Source of the DNA: Camellia lanceoleosa
Lineage: Eukaryota; Streptophyta; Magnoliopsida; Ericales; Theaceae
DNA length: 64,000 bases
Assembly (NCBI GenBank): GCA_025200525.1
Contig: CM045762.1
Location: 91,578,717-91,642,716 of the forward strand
Direction of reading: 5' to 3'
Each line of letters begins with the position of its first letter. Position 1 is the first letter of the stretch. The position numbers and the translations under genes are program-made. The notes beneath the pieces were generated by a model. The model did no database searches. It worked only from the letters and a program-made list of their open reading frames with translations, and was not told the origin of the DNA. Shown here one piece after another: positions 46,480-58,219 of this stretch.

Positions 46480-46900
46480 TCTTCTTTTTTTTCTTTTTTT
46501 TCGGGTTTTGTTTCCCACCCTTTCTAACTTGTGATTCTCTCATCACTCGGCTCTCAGGCTCATTGTTCTCTCAAAACCTTTTTCCTCACTTTTCTCTCGT
46601 CTTACACCTCTCTATTCTTTATTCTCTCATTTTCCATCCCTTTCCAGGGTAATTGATAGATGAACAGAAAGTCGGGGGTTCACGCCCAACATTGTTAGCT
46701 AGCGGCTATTTCTTTTGGTGACATTCAGTCGATGTTCCGGATAGGAAAAGCCTCTTCTGGCGAACAGGGTGCCTTTCTGGCAAGTATGTTGACAGCGGGG
46801 AAAGACAGAATACTTGACTCAACTGTGCCCCTAGTTCGTCACTCTGACCATTTTTTGTTTTCTTCTTAAAACAGTTTTGACCAAAATGTGAGTCGGATTA
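46480..46900 (+). pseudogene. Relic of the DUF7745-like gene, element A
   Basis: CTCAAAACCTTTTTCCTCACTTTTCTCTC to TTTCCAG (46570-46648) matches the single intron of the B gene. It is followed by ATTGATAGATGAACAGAAAG (46652-46671) in place of VWLMDKLRV. Exon 1 and most of exon 2 are gone. This shows that A once carried both antisense genes. Confidence 0.6.
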
Positions 46901-47799
46901 ACATACTTGTTCAATTTTTGATTTGAAAATCATGCAAGTCAGGCTGTGAGCACTGAAAATTTTCCCTTTTGGGCCCAAGATGATGGTCCGATTTTGGAAA
47001 ATGAAATAGTTTTCGAGAAAATAGTCAACTTCAGTAAAAATTTTCAAAGACTATCTTTGCAAACAATCAATGCTCAACGAGCACGGAGCTTACTCTTGAG
47101 ATGCGCAACCTCAGATTGGAGGCAATGGAAAATTGCCCCTTGCTTGGAAGGACGCTGCATGGCAACGGAAAGTTGCCCCTGGTTTGAACGGTGACTTGTG
47201 GCAACGGACAGTTGCCCCTTGTCTGGATGGTGCCGCAACATGCTGTAGATTGTCCGCATTAAGGATTGATCACGACCGAGCTCTCAGGCACAGAGAGGAC
47301 GGGGACGGTCACAACCAATATATGGACACAATCACCTTGAAAGTATTGGTGATTGGACTTCAAAGTGAAATTGCCTGTGTAATTCTGGTTGTCACAACTG
47401 AACTATCGGATTCAGAGGTGGCAAGGATGATCAAAACCATTACATGGACTGAAGCGCTATGAAAGGTTGGGGGCTGGACTTCAAGATGAAGTTGCCTACG
47501 TATCCCAATCATGGGAATCAAGCCTTACGTAGTTCCGGTTAAGGTACACTCGGGTATTTTAACCTTCACTTTTTTGGCTCTAACTTTTGCCAAGGCACCT
47601 GTTGCAGGTTTTCGACCTTGCGAGCTATGTTTTTCTTTCATTTTCATTATTTTCTCTTTCCTTTTTTTTGCTATTTTCTTGTTCTTTTTTTTGCTTCTTT
47701 TTTGTAATTATCTTTCGTATTTCTTTTTCTTCGCTCTAACTTTTGCCTGGGTTGCCCTTCCGGGTCTTCGGCCCAGTGAGCCTCTCAAAGGATGAAGGT
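46901..47799. terminator. Convergent 3' region, element A, with three hairpin repeats
   Basis: GGCAATGGAAAATTGCCCC (47121-47139), GGCAACGGAAAGTTGCCCC (47161-47179) and GGCAACGGACAGTTGCCCC (47201-47219) form three similar hairpins at 40-base spacing; B has one. ACTTCAAGATGAAGT (47477-47491) and CTACGTATCCC ... TTACGTAG (47496-47531) follow, then the two TTTTGCCxxGG blocks. No gene is seen. Confidence 0.5.
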
Positions 47800-48260
47800 G
47801 TACCAAGTCCATGCCAAATGGTTTTGAGATTAAAGCCTCTCTGTATCCAGGAGAGTGACTGTTGTGTTGATTTGCAGAAGAATCCATCACGATTGCTTCA
47901 CGAGCCTTGTCTGGTGGGATCTGATCTTCTTGATCTGAGTTTGGTGCCTCTTGCTCGAGGGCTGCTTCAAATTGGGCCACATGGGCCTTTCATGGCAGTT
48001 AGCTGTTGAACGTTTTGAACGGATTCCAGGTTCGAAACAGATAGGTTGAATCTTGAGGCTGAGAGCGATCCTGGGCTGCACAATCTCAAGAGCGATTCCA
48101 CACAGGTCTCCACAGGACCGCGCAAAACATTTTGTTTTTGAAAGTTTTTAAGAAAGCGACAAATGGCTCGTGTAGAAGATAGTGTGGAACCAATCTGGAT
48201 CAAGCCAGGGTCCTTCTCAGTACTCACGCCGACGGGCATGATTTCGTTCATTAAAAGCTT
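47800..48260 (-). pseudogene. Relic of the protease-RT linker, element A
   Basis: On the minus strand GLIQIGSTLSS (48183-48215) matches VQIGSTLSSEE of element B (near 17060). The next recognisable minus-strand sequence toward the 3' end is the post-integrase spacer, so RT, RNases H and integrase are deleted between about 47790 and 48050. Confidence 0.7.
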
Positions 48261-48867
48261 AGCATGCCTCTCTTTCTCTCAAAATTGGTCAAAATTTTGC
48301 AAAACCCGAGGAATTCCTTCCTCTTCTTTTTTTATCACCGCAGTGTTCAAAAGAAGGGCTTTTGAAAAACTTAGGTCATTACGACGATGTTCAAGGCACA
48401 AGAGAGTAGGTTGAATGTACTGTCGTTCCATTCACATCCTCTGGCGTAGCAAGCTCGAATAGCAACAAGTACGGAACGTGATAGCCACAGCTGTTTCATT
48501 CAGATTTGTTGGTATAACTGGCTCCTCGGCAGAAACAGACTCAAAAAGCAAGAACATGTAATTATAAGATAAAACGGTGTTCAAGGCAACAACCCCGGAA
48601 TCACCTGGTATACTATACAAGAGGGACTGACTCATTACAACAAGATAGACCCTTAAGCAAAAGACTGACTCAATATAAAGAGACAGACTCAAAACAAAAG
48701 ACTGACTCGATACCCAAGCCAGAACTTACAAAGATAGCATTCACAGATGCTCAAAAACGCGTGCCAAACGCCATACAAAGATAGCATTCACAGATGCTCA
48801 AAAACGCGTGCCAAACGCCACATCCAAAAATGCTTCGGGCATCGCCCGCAGGTGGTTTACCCTCTGA
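48261..48867. other. Degenerate linker, element A
   Basis: Repeated ACTGACTC phrases (48625-48710) and a direct duplication of about 47 bp (AAGATAGCATTCACAGATGC at 48730 and 48777) are visible. No protease motif is found. Confidence 0.5.
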
Positions 48868-49871
48868 TTACATACTCGCAGTATCTGTGTCCTCAAAATC
48901 CAACAACTGGGTGGTGACGGACTTTGCTGAGGTGGGCAGGAGGATAATCTCATTGTCAATCAAATCCTGTACCTCATGACGGAGGCGGAAGCAATTATCG
49001 GTAGCATGACCAGTTTGCTGATGGTACGTGCAGTACAAAGCAGCATCATGTGTAGCAGGGAGATTCTTTGGTAGGGGTCGAGGCTCCAAGGGTTTGAGAT
49101 GCCCCTTCTCGGCAAGGATCTGAAGTGCCTTGGACAACGGCATATAGAGAGCATGGAAGACCTTGCGCCCTCAGGGCAGGTACTTTGGAGCCTGAGCACT
49201 CTTGCTAGATGCACTAGCGAACGAGTCGGCAGGTGCGGCCTTGGATTTCTGATCCTTCCCGGATGCAGGGTTGGGAGCGAGAAGAACTATTCTGGCATGA
49301 CGGGGCCTATCCCGGTTCTCTAACTGACTGGAACTGCCCTCAGGCAGAGTGGGGAAAGCATCCTCCACAGCTTTTGTTACAACTGCAGATATCTATTGCT
49401 TGTTCATTCCCCCGGCTTTCAAAGCCTCGACTGCCCACAGCAGTTGTTCGATAGGGTCGGGATCTGCCTTCACTTTGTCTTTACCTCTGGCCTCAGCCTG
49501 ATCGAGGGTTTGGGTTAATGTTGACGCGTTGTTGTTATAGTTGGAGGCCATCTCCGATTGACTAAGTTCAATAACAATCCGGCCCAACAGCGTGGGCTCC
49601 TGGGGTACAAAACTCCCGGCTACAGTGCAGTTGGCGGTGAAGCGGACATTCCGTAGGCGAGATCTGCCACAGACCTTTGGAGATCACCTATCATCCCCAT
49701 TAGTTCAAATGTAGTAGGCTCACGAGCCTGATATAGTTGGGGAGTCCAGACCGGGTGTGCAACCGGCGATCTGGGTAGATGTGGCATATCAACAGTGGTC
49801 TCACTTTGTAGGGTGATTCCTTGATCCAACGCGGCTGTCATGACCACGATCTCTTCTGAATTCTGCGTCAT
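48868..49871 (-). pseudogene. Internally deleted Gag, element A
   Basis: The N-terminal part (MTQNSEEIVVMTAALDQGIT; TTFELMGMIGDLQRSVADLA) and the nucleocapsid part (LYCTYHQQTGHATDNCFRLR then HEVQDLIDN) remain. The capsid core found in B (RDLETTRQEP to the TFADL block) is missing. Stops at 49620, 49393 and 49171 interrupt it. It could not build particles. Confidence 0.75.
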
Positions 49872-50610
49872 GCTAGGTTTGCTATGCTGAATGGTGACTA
49901 CCGGTTCGGATATCTATCTTGCCTCAGCAATAGGAAACGCTAACTGTTCTGAATCAGACTCACTGTACTGAAAGGAAAAACAAGCGGCATTTCAACCTAA
50001 ACAGATCAAACACGGGTGTAGCTGAACAACTGTACTCTACTACTGGTCACTGTTCCCCAGAAATCACTGTCTCAAAACACTGAATCTGATACCCGCAGAT
50101 ATAACTGATTCTCACAAATACCGATATTGGTGCCCTCAGGCCTGATACTCGATCTTGCAAACTGATATGTTTGTTCCCTGTAGAGATACACTCTAAAAGC
50201 ACATAACAAGTAAGAGAGAGCCAATACACCCCTATGTTGGGGTAGGGTTTCCCTGTCCTATTTTGTCAGGAGCTAGGGTTTCACTATGCACGCAGCGGTT
50301 TCAAACAACCTACATTGGGTAAGCAACCTGTCCTAGTTTGGAATGGTCACTATGGATTCCGAATATGCACTAGGTCGAATGGTCTAAAAGGGTGCCCCGG
50401 TAAAACCGGGGTTTGTGTTCCCATGCTGTCAGAGCCCATAACCGGTCAGCCTTATGGTCATGCCTTGACAAGACAAGACTCCGGCAAACCGTTCTGGAAT
50501 GGTAGATGGCCAACACGGTGTCCTAGGCGCACCAATGCACATGCAATGCAAAAAGACACATGAATGAAATCAAAACAAGATATCACGAGTTCGAGTCAAG
50601 CTCTCTAAAA
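49872..50610 (-). other. 5' leader of element A
   Basis: Closely matches the leader of B (21700-22255), with the same GGTAGGGTTTCCCTGTCCTA and GCGGTTTCAAACAACCT blocks. No ORF. Confidence 0.6.
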
Positions 50611-50628
50611 TCCCCAGCAGAGTCGCCA
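50611..50628 (-). other. Primer-binding site of element A (tRNA-Arg-like)
   Basis: Minus strand TGGCGACTCTGCTGGGGA, 5 nt from the LTR end; one base different from B's site. Confidence 0.78.
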
Positions 50629-53365
50629 GAAACTGTAACAAGCCCGCAGGGGGCCTCGCTACAGTTCAGACTCGATTTTGTGTCACGGTTCTAAATCTGA
50701 ACCAAAGAGTCCAACTCTGGCAAATCGTTTTGAGAAAAATAGATTTTTGAAAAGAAGTGCCAAACATGGACTGCTTTGCCAGATACAGAGTCGCCACCTA
50801 AATATTTTTTTTAAATGGGAGAATTTAGGAAACCCTGACTCGGTGCCAAAGGCCACGTGTCCGTCATCACCAAAGTTGCCACGGCTCGGGAACTTGGGTA
50901 CAATTGGGGAAGGTCAGCTATGAGCACCCCCTCTCGCCCGGTCCAAAGACCGGCCTCTACTAACCATGATATCCGTTTTTTAAAACGCTATGTGTTCTTC
51001 TTCCGATTAATTAGCTAGCATTTACTACGTGATGCGCACAGCAAAACAAGTATAGACTACATTGCCTAATTTGGAAGTAAACATTGCATATCCGTTTATT
51101 TGGAAAACGCTTTGCAATTTGCTACTCGCAAGTAGGCTAAAATACGGATTTCAACGAGTTGTTCCAACTCAAACAATCCAACCTTCACCCACAGGCAATC
51201 AAACAGTTTATCTCATATAAGCACTTAGCCGCATGGTAAGCATACTGTCATGTTAACACTCACACGCATGCGGTATGCTAAAGCATAAATACTTACATCG
51301 TACTCCGTGCCAAAACAATAAACTAGTTAGCAAACATGCATGTCCTAGTTTATGTTAAAGTGACTAATGCATCGCATACAGAATGTGATTAGGATAGGCT
51401 CGGCTAACCCTAAAATGGCATGTGAAACGCAATCATTCGATGCACGTATTCAAGTTAGATTTGAAATACAATGCAGTTAGCATGATGTACCGAGCCCGGT
51501 GCATGCGAGACAAATGTATGGATGCACACATGCATAGCATAAGGTATGCTAAAATAAATATGCCCTAATACTAACCATCAAAAGCAGGTAAGTAAAAGGG
51601 AGAAAGAAATGGGGATTGGAAGACATCCACACACACGCACCCACACTTATTACAGATTCGCCCTCGCCCAGAGGGACCGAAAGAATATACAGATTAATTA
51701 ACCTACAAGCTAATTAATTATTACAAATTACCTAATTAGTTAACAAACTAACTAAGCTAGGAAAAACAATAAACCGCCTCGGGAAGAGAGCCCAATTCAA
51801 TGCATGCTCAGTCTCGCTTGAAGCGCCTTGCCATGCATAGATCCGCTTTTCCTGCTCGCCTCTGAAGACTGCCAAAGTCTCTGAATTGCTTTCCTGGACA
51901 TTGGGAGACACCACCGGCTGAGTAGAATTTCCACCGGCTGTGATTTGGTGTCCATCGGCACAAAATGAATCCATCGGCTGATGATTTACTGCCGGTCGGT
52001 ACTCTGTGAAGTACATTGACAAAAAGTTTCTGCAGAACCCTGTTTGACAGCAGCAGAGGACAGAACTTTGCATAGCAATGTAATCCAAACAATGTGTGCA
52101 CCAACCAAGCTCCTTATCATGTGTACAACTCAAAGGGGCATGGTGCTTGGTTCTTGGACCATCAATCGCGCATTTCAATGCGTGATGGCCCAAGAGAACT
52201 AAGTGTGCATTTTTCATTTCAAATGTAATGCAATGCACATAATCACATAGGAGGGCCAACCTCTATCACACTCACTTCAAGAGGCCAAGCATGCACATTG
52301 ATGCAATGCAATCCTAAACATATTAGCTAGCATGCAACATGGATAATGCAATGTGTACATGCAAGTATGCAAACAATCATACAAGGTGAGCATGCAAACC
52401 AAATAAAGGGTGGACTTAAACATGAGTTAGGCAACTCTAAATAAGCCTAAAACAGTGACCATATACCAAGGAAATGGGACCAAACACACATACGTGCATG
52501 CATAGATACATGGTTCAAGACTTAAGCATAATGAAGCAACTTTCAAGCACACTTAAAAGAGGCCAAGTATGGACAATGAGCATGCAAATTAAGCTTTGAA
52601 AATCATGCTAGAACATGGTGCCAAACCAATTAAACAAAGCAAGCATATCATGCAATTGTGACCCAAGTACTTAAGACAAGCCAAGGAGGCTTAAACCAAG
52701 GTCAAGTCCACCAAGCCTCACAAGGCAAAGGGGACTTAAAACAGGTCAAAAGAAGACTTAAGGAAAGCCAAGGGTGCACCTAGATGGCATCTAAGTGGCT
52801 CAAGTCCAAAAGCATGTACAATAGCCAAAACATGGAGCATACAACACAAGCTTTCAAAGCAACAATGAAGCATCAAAGGCAAGCATGTGAGCATGTTAAA
52901 GGGACTGAAATAACATGGCAAGTGGTTCCAAACCCTTGAAATGAGGCAAGGATGCATGCTATACACTCGCACACTTAAGGCTAACAAGCCAAAATGCAAA
53001 GGGGCTACACTAAGCATGCCAAAGTCGACCCAAACAACTAAGGACAGACCTTAAACATGGCAAAATAAGCACAAAACCTTCACAAGGCTAAACCTAAAAC
53101 ATGCTTGAACAAGGGTTTACAACCCAAGGCATAATAAGGCCTAAACATGGCATTACAAGGTAGGTATGCTAAGCATGCATGGTGTACCAAAACCAACACA
53201 CAACAATGTTATATCATGGCATAGTAAGCATAAAAAGCAGCTATGGCATGATCAACAAACACTCAAACATGATGCTCCCTCAAGAGGCCAAAATGGGTCC
53301 TTTTCAAGGACAACAAGGAGAGGGGGGTGGCCCTCTCCTTCTTGAGACTTCAAGGCACCATCCTT

Positions 53366-53395
53366 ACCACTGAAATCCCTCAAGATTTCAGTGGT
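53366..53395. other. Conserved LTR hairpin (element A right)
   Basis: ACCACTGAAAT and ATTTCAGTGGT, perfect 11-bp arms. Confidence 0.65.
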
Positions 53396-53892
53396 GAAAA
53401 CAACACCAGAGTCTCAGAGCTCACTCAAAATGGCACAAAATGGGGCCTCTCAAGGCTTAAGAGGGGTCAAACACCTCCAAACCACAAAACACTCTTAACA
53501 AACAATCAAGAGGGCTTAAAAATAGAACTTTTTTATATTATACACTAAGCTCAAAAATAGTTCTAAGATAGGCAAAAATACAATGCAAAAAAAAGGGAAA
53601 AAGGGGTAAGATTGTTACCCTTGTAGCCCTTCTTCAAAGGTGGTGGACCAGCCCCTTCCTTGAGCTCAAACCAGCCCTAAAACTTCAAAACATGCCTCAA
53701 GGACCTTAGTTCCAAGAGGATGGTGTGATAGTGGGTGTTTGTGTGCAATAGTAAGCCTAAAACACACACAATGGCAAGAGAGGGAGAGATATAGATATAA
53801 GTTAGATACAAAACCCTAAAACCAGAGCTCTCTAACTCTCTTCTCCCACTTTTCTAACCTTTTTGTCTAACCCTAATGCCAAGAGAGAAGCC

Positions 53893-53975
53893 CTTCTCTT
53901 ATAGGCAACCAATCTTGTAAAGCTTATTCAAGAAGTTAACAAGAAGGCCATCCCTCCATACACGTGTATGGAGGG
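53893..53975 (-). promoter_or_regulatory. LTR promoter, element A 5' LTR
   Basis: A G-box palindrome at 53952-53975 and TATAAGAGAAG at 53893-53903 (minus), as in the left LTR. This would drive the element's sense RNA. Confidence 0.6.
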
Positions 53976-54375
53976 GAACAAAATGCCACCCAACTGTCTT
54001 AAAGTATCTGCAAAAGCAGATGAATAGTAGTCGGCTACTCAAAATTGTCATTTTGACAAAATGAACTGCCGACCGGCAAAAAAGAATGCCGACCGGTAAT
54101 ATACATTGCCGATGGCAACAAAACACCAGTCGGTGGCCTCTAGCCACGGTCGGTGATGTGTGGGGATGCCTCTCAAGGCATTCCCTGCCCCTCTAAGGCA
54201 GCAAACAAGTGTTTGGTGCAAAACCAGACACTAAACAGTCGAGTTCGGAGATCCTGAAGCAAGGCACGTAGTCGAGACCTCCGGGAACTCCAAACGAACA
54301 CAAACATGGATGATCACCGGGTGTTCAAACGGTGACGTCCAAGTCTTGAGGACGGTCAAAAATGGAGTGTCTACA

Positions 54376-54380
54376 GTGAT
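54376..54380. repeat. Target-site duplication of element A (right), GTGAT
   Basis: Matches 27493-27497. Confidence 0.92.
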
Positions 54381-54533
54381 GCACCTCCTCTGCAGCTGAG
54401 GAGGAAAAGAGCGAGGATGGAGTGCTGATTTACTTTTCCTTTATTTTCTTTGGCTTTGTAGTTAAGATTAGCTTCAAAAAGGCCCTTGTATTTCATTTTT
54501 GAAGACTTTTCTTATGTTTTTGTTTTTCCTTCT
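54381..54533 (+). pseudogene. Element C PMD gene, end of exon 6 and 3' UTR
   Basis: APPLQLRRKRARMEC and stop (54381-54428) continue the frame from 27497. The terminal RKRAR is shared with the A copy (PRKRARTD) and, as RKRTR, with B. T-rich 3' UTR follows until element F begins. Confidence 0.78.
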
Positions 54534-55737
54534 TGTAACATGCCCGGGGGTACCTGTGCGCATTAAATAGTTCGGAACCTCAACTTCTTTGATCTAGTCT
54601 CACTAGTGCAATGTGAAACATAGACGAGAGTCCAAATTTGGTAACTTTCAGAAAATCTATTTTATTGCAAAACCTTTTGCCAAAAATGGACTGTGTCATT
54701 AGAGCTTAGCGTCGCTACATAATTATTTTTGGAAATTAGGAAACCCATGACTGGTGCTAAGGCCACTGTTTGTCATAACCAAAGTTGTCTTAGTTCAAAA
54801 CCTTAGGTATAAGAGGGGAAGGTCATTAATTGAGTACCCCCGCTCACCAGATCAAAAGATCGACTTTTACTAAACCATGATATGAATTTCATTTTCTTTA
54901 TATGTTCATGTTCTGATTATTTAATAAATCCTAAAATTTACTCTGTGAAGCATACAAGTATAGACTATGCTATTCATTCTGGAATAATTTGATTTCATGT
55001 ATTTTGAAAAAGTTTTAAAGATGTACAACCCAAATAAGTTGAGTTACAAACATGAAAAATCAACATCATTCCAATTTAAGTGGCACAACCTCCATCCACT
55101 GGCATTCATACAGTTATATCAAGTAAGCAAGTAGCCATATGGTAGGATGCTTAAACATAATGAGAAAAACACACACAAGCAGGATGCTAAAGCATAAAAA
55201 TTTACATATTTACCTACGTCCCACAAACAGTTACAAAACAAAGTTAGTAAAACATGCATGATCTTATATACAAAAAATCCTAATGCAATTCACTCATGAG
55301 ATGCAACTAATGATTCGGCTTCCAAGATACGACATGTGAATCATCTCAAAAACATAAGGTAGCGCACATAATCACATAGGAATTGATTAAATCCACAAAT
55401 GCAAACTTAGCCGAATCAAGATGTATGAAACATGGATGCAAAGCATGGATATAATGAAAAACAAAATATGATGCATATTCACAAATAAAGAAAGCAAGTA
55501 AAAAAAATGTGATAGAAAGAGTCGGAGATGGGGAATTATTACAACACTTGAATTATTACATATCCAAATAAAGGAGGAGGAAGAAAACAAATATTACAGC
55601 AAAATATAAAAATCCTCAGAAACTCTCAAAATAGAAATAAAACAAAGAAACTTCATGTGCTTTGGGGATCGCCGGAAAATATTTTGCTTGACGCATGAAG
55701 ACTACTCCGTTCTGTTTGGGCAAACTTATTTTGCGGG

Positions 55738-55982
55738 AGTACTATTCATCCCGGGACACTATTCACTGCCGAAAATACTATTCACCACGATAATTACTAT
55801 TCACCCTCCTTGATCATTATTCATCTTACCAAGCATTTTTCGTCTACAGTTACTATTCATCGCCAGAGGTACTATTCATCATCGGGGTTACTATTCATCG
55901 TCGTGGATACTATTCATCGTCAGGGTAACTATTCACCTCTAGAGCTATTATTCACCGCCGATCACTATTCATCCGGTGGAGT
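55738..55982. repeat. ACTATTCAYC motif cluster in element F LTR
   Basis: About 13 copies of (T)ACTATTCATC or ACTATTCACC at roughly 16-22-base spacing with variable GC-rich spacers (CGTCGGGG, CGCCAGAGG). Confidence 0.8.
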
Positions 55983-56034
55983 AAATTACAACATTTTATT
56001 TAAAATAACAAATTACAACAGTTTATACACAATA

Positions 56035-56265
56035 ATAAATTATAGCAGATATGTGGGTGGTGCAGCCTTGCCGTTAAAGTAATAAAGAAACTAGTAAATT
56101 ACAACAAATATGTGGATAATGCAGCATTCCTATTAAAGCGATAAAAAAACTAGCAAATTACAATAGATATGTGGGTTGTGCAGCCTTCTCGTTAAAGCCA
56201 TAAAGAAACTAGTAAATTACAACAGATATGTGGGTGGTGCAACCTTCCCGTTAAAGCGATAAAAA
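56035..56265. repeat. Four ~59-bp tandem units in element F LTR
   Basis: Each unit reads AATTACAACAGATATGTGGG, then TGGTGCAGCCTTCCCGTTAA, then AGCGATAAAGAAACTAGTA, with few changes. Confidence 0.85.
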
Positions 56266-57295
56266 AAATAGTTATGAAAGCAGTAAAGAAAGTATTTAAA
56301 CAAGTTCAACACATTTTAAAATTAAATGAAAGTTTGCAAAAATTCACCTTCGGGGAAATGATGAATTTTGTGATTTACAAACTTTCTTCTGATCACCCTC
56401 AAGGTTGTGGAATGTGTTCTCAATTCTCAATTAAAAATACAAAATTTCAACTTTAATGGTTGGTTTGGACGTAATGGAAAGAAATGATTTGTTCGGAAAA
56501 ATAAAATATCTAATTTTTTTTTTCTCTCTTAAAAAACAACTATTTGTTTTCTCTTCTTTCTGATCTTTTTTTTTTCTCTCAATTCTATCTGTTTGATTCT
56601 TTCCCTCAATTCTTCCCCCCAATTCTCCTTCTCCCCTTTCTGCTTTTATAGAAAATAAAAAAAGAAAATGACAAACGAACAAACGGTGAAAGGAGCTGAT
56701 TTCAAAAAGGTACTTTACAATATAATAATATATAAAAGGTATTATTAGCATTATTAGCATAAATATATGTACAAATATCCAAAAATATATAATAAAAAAA
56801 ATACACACAAATATGTAAAATTATAAAATAACAAAATACAAGGACTAATTAGCAAGCCAAATATGTAACATAATTTGACCAAAGCGGGTCTAAAGCAAAA
56901 GAAAACAAAAAAGAAAATGGTGGGAGTGTGGTGAATTTTTCAAAAGGGGGGATAGTACCTTTATAAAAATATTTAATAGTTAACATATATATATATATAT
57001 ATATATACAAAAGTATGGTGCGTGGATGAAACCGCAGCATCGAATGAATTTAACAAAATCTTATATATAATAATATCATATAATATATACAAATATATAA
57101 AATATAATAGTACATAAAAGTATAGAAGAATGGATCTAAAATAATTTAGCAAAAAACGGGTGTAAGGTTGGGACTAAAGTTTACATTTTATCTTTTCATT
57201 GAGAATTTTGTGAGATAGCGTATTCTTATTTTCATCATTGGGTAATCAAAAGAAAGCGCCCAAGTTTTAGGGCCGGTCAAAATGGGGTGTCTACA

Positions 57296-57308
57296 GTTGC
57301 CCCTCTTT
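57296..57308 (-). other. Polypurine tract of element F
   Basis: Minus strand AAAGAGGGGCAAC next to TGTAGACACCCC. Confidence 0.8.
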
Positions 57309-58037
57309 AATAGAGCTCTGAGTCATTTCTTGACGTGAGTCAATGTCAAAGACAGAAGATGACCCTTTTGACAAGGCCGTAAGACTTGTGCAAACAAACA
57401 AGATGCAGATGCAATTAATTAAACTCGAAGTTTGCCTACATATCCCTTTACAAGGAATCAAACCAACGTAGTTTAGGGACATAATGCAAATGATATGCAA
57501 TTAAAAATTAAACTCTCTCTCTCTCTCTCTTTTTTTTTTTCTTTTTTTTTTTTTTGTCTTTTTGAAAAAGTGCATGACTAATGCAATACAAAAAGTAATA
57601 TGAAGCATAACAATGGATACAACCCAAATACATCCACGTAAGAGAACAAAATGTAACCGATGAATGGTCCCAAAATGAGGAAGGTATTAACCAAGGGATA
57701 GTCTTAACCAATAATCCAAGAAAATGGAGGTATTAACCAATAATGGTTTGGACTGCCAACCCCAAAAAAGGATAGTTTCATCATCCCGAAAAAGAGCCAA
57801 TACAAACGAGTGGTTTTTACAACCCAAAAAGTGGGAGCCAGCATAAACTATGTCAAATGGTGATGTGAAAAGATTATAGCCAAATGATGCAACATGTAAC
57901 TATGCAAATGATATGCTAATGCAAGTGAAAGTGAATTTTTTCTTTTTCTTCTTTTATTTTGGAAACACATGATGTGTACAATGCAGGATGTAATATATAG
58001 TGAGACAAGCCTCATGCAAATAATATGAAACGAAAGA
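57309..58037. other. Element F 3' UTR, proximal part
   Basis: Contains GAAGTTTGCCTACATATCCC to AACGTAGTT (57428-57473), the same block as in A and B. A CT/T homopolymer run (57512-57556) follows, then low-complexity sequence with TATTAACCAAKRRTGG phrases (57690-57745). No gene. Confidence 0.5.
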
Positions 58038-58210
58038 GGTGCATCGCATACAAATGTGCATACCACACAAATGAAGAAAAGAGGTGCATCGCATACAAAT
58101 GTGCATATCGCACAAATGAAAAAATGGGGTGCATCGCATACAAATGTGCATACCACACAAATGAAAGAAGGGTGCATCGCATACAAATGTACCACAACAC
58201 AAATAATGAA
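58038..58210. repeat. Tandem array, ~45-bp unit, four copies (element F)
   Basis: GGTGCATCGCATACAAATGT then GCATACCACACAAATGAA. The open frames over it are repeat artefacts. Confidence 0.85.
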
Positions 58211-58219
58211 CTTGAAATC

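Larger units (their letters stand above)
27498..54375 (-). mobile_element. Element A: non-autonomous Tat-lineage retrotransposon carrying the PMD gene, interrupted by element G
   Basis: LTRs 27498-31254 and 50634-54375, TSD GTGAT, primer site and polypurine tract are all present. Without G the element is about 18.3 kb. It keeps the leader, two pieces of Gag, a short relic of the RT lead-in, a relic of the DUF7745-like gene and a nearly complete PMD gene. Protease, RT, both RNases H and integrase are absent. It must have relied on enzymes supplied by a partner such as the B type if it moved in this state. Confidence 0.9.
50634..54375 (-). repeat. Element A 5' LTR (right)
   Basis: Begins TGTAACAAGCCCGCAGGGGG and ends GAGTGTCTACA. 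It holds GGC-rich clusters (51905-52020, 54030-54155), a hairpin (53366-53395), TATA (53893-53903 minus) and a perfect G-box palindrome (53952-53975). Sequence 51805-51860 has lost several short pieces relative to the left LTR (28675-28740). Confidence 0.93.
54534..57295 (-). repeat. Element F 3' LTR
   Basis: 2.76 kb, AT-rich in its second half. It contains about 13 copies of an ACTATTCAYC motif (55738-55982), four copies of a ~59-bp unit around CAGATATGTGGGTGGTGCAG (56035-56265) and an AT dinucleotide run (56985-57006). The G-box palindrome of the A/B LTRs is not seen. Confidence 0.8.

Noticed and set aside
56985..57006. AT-rich run as an origin or matrix attachment site
   Set aside because: A simple AT microsatellite within an LTR; nothing else supports a function.
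54534..57295. Element F as a solo LTR
   Set aside because: It is followed by a polypurine tract and family-type 3' UTR, so it is one end of a longer element.
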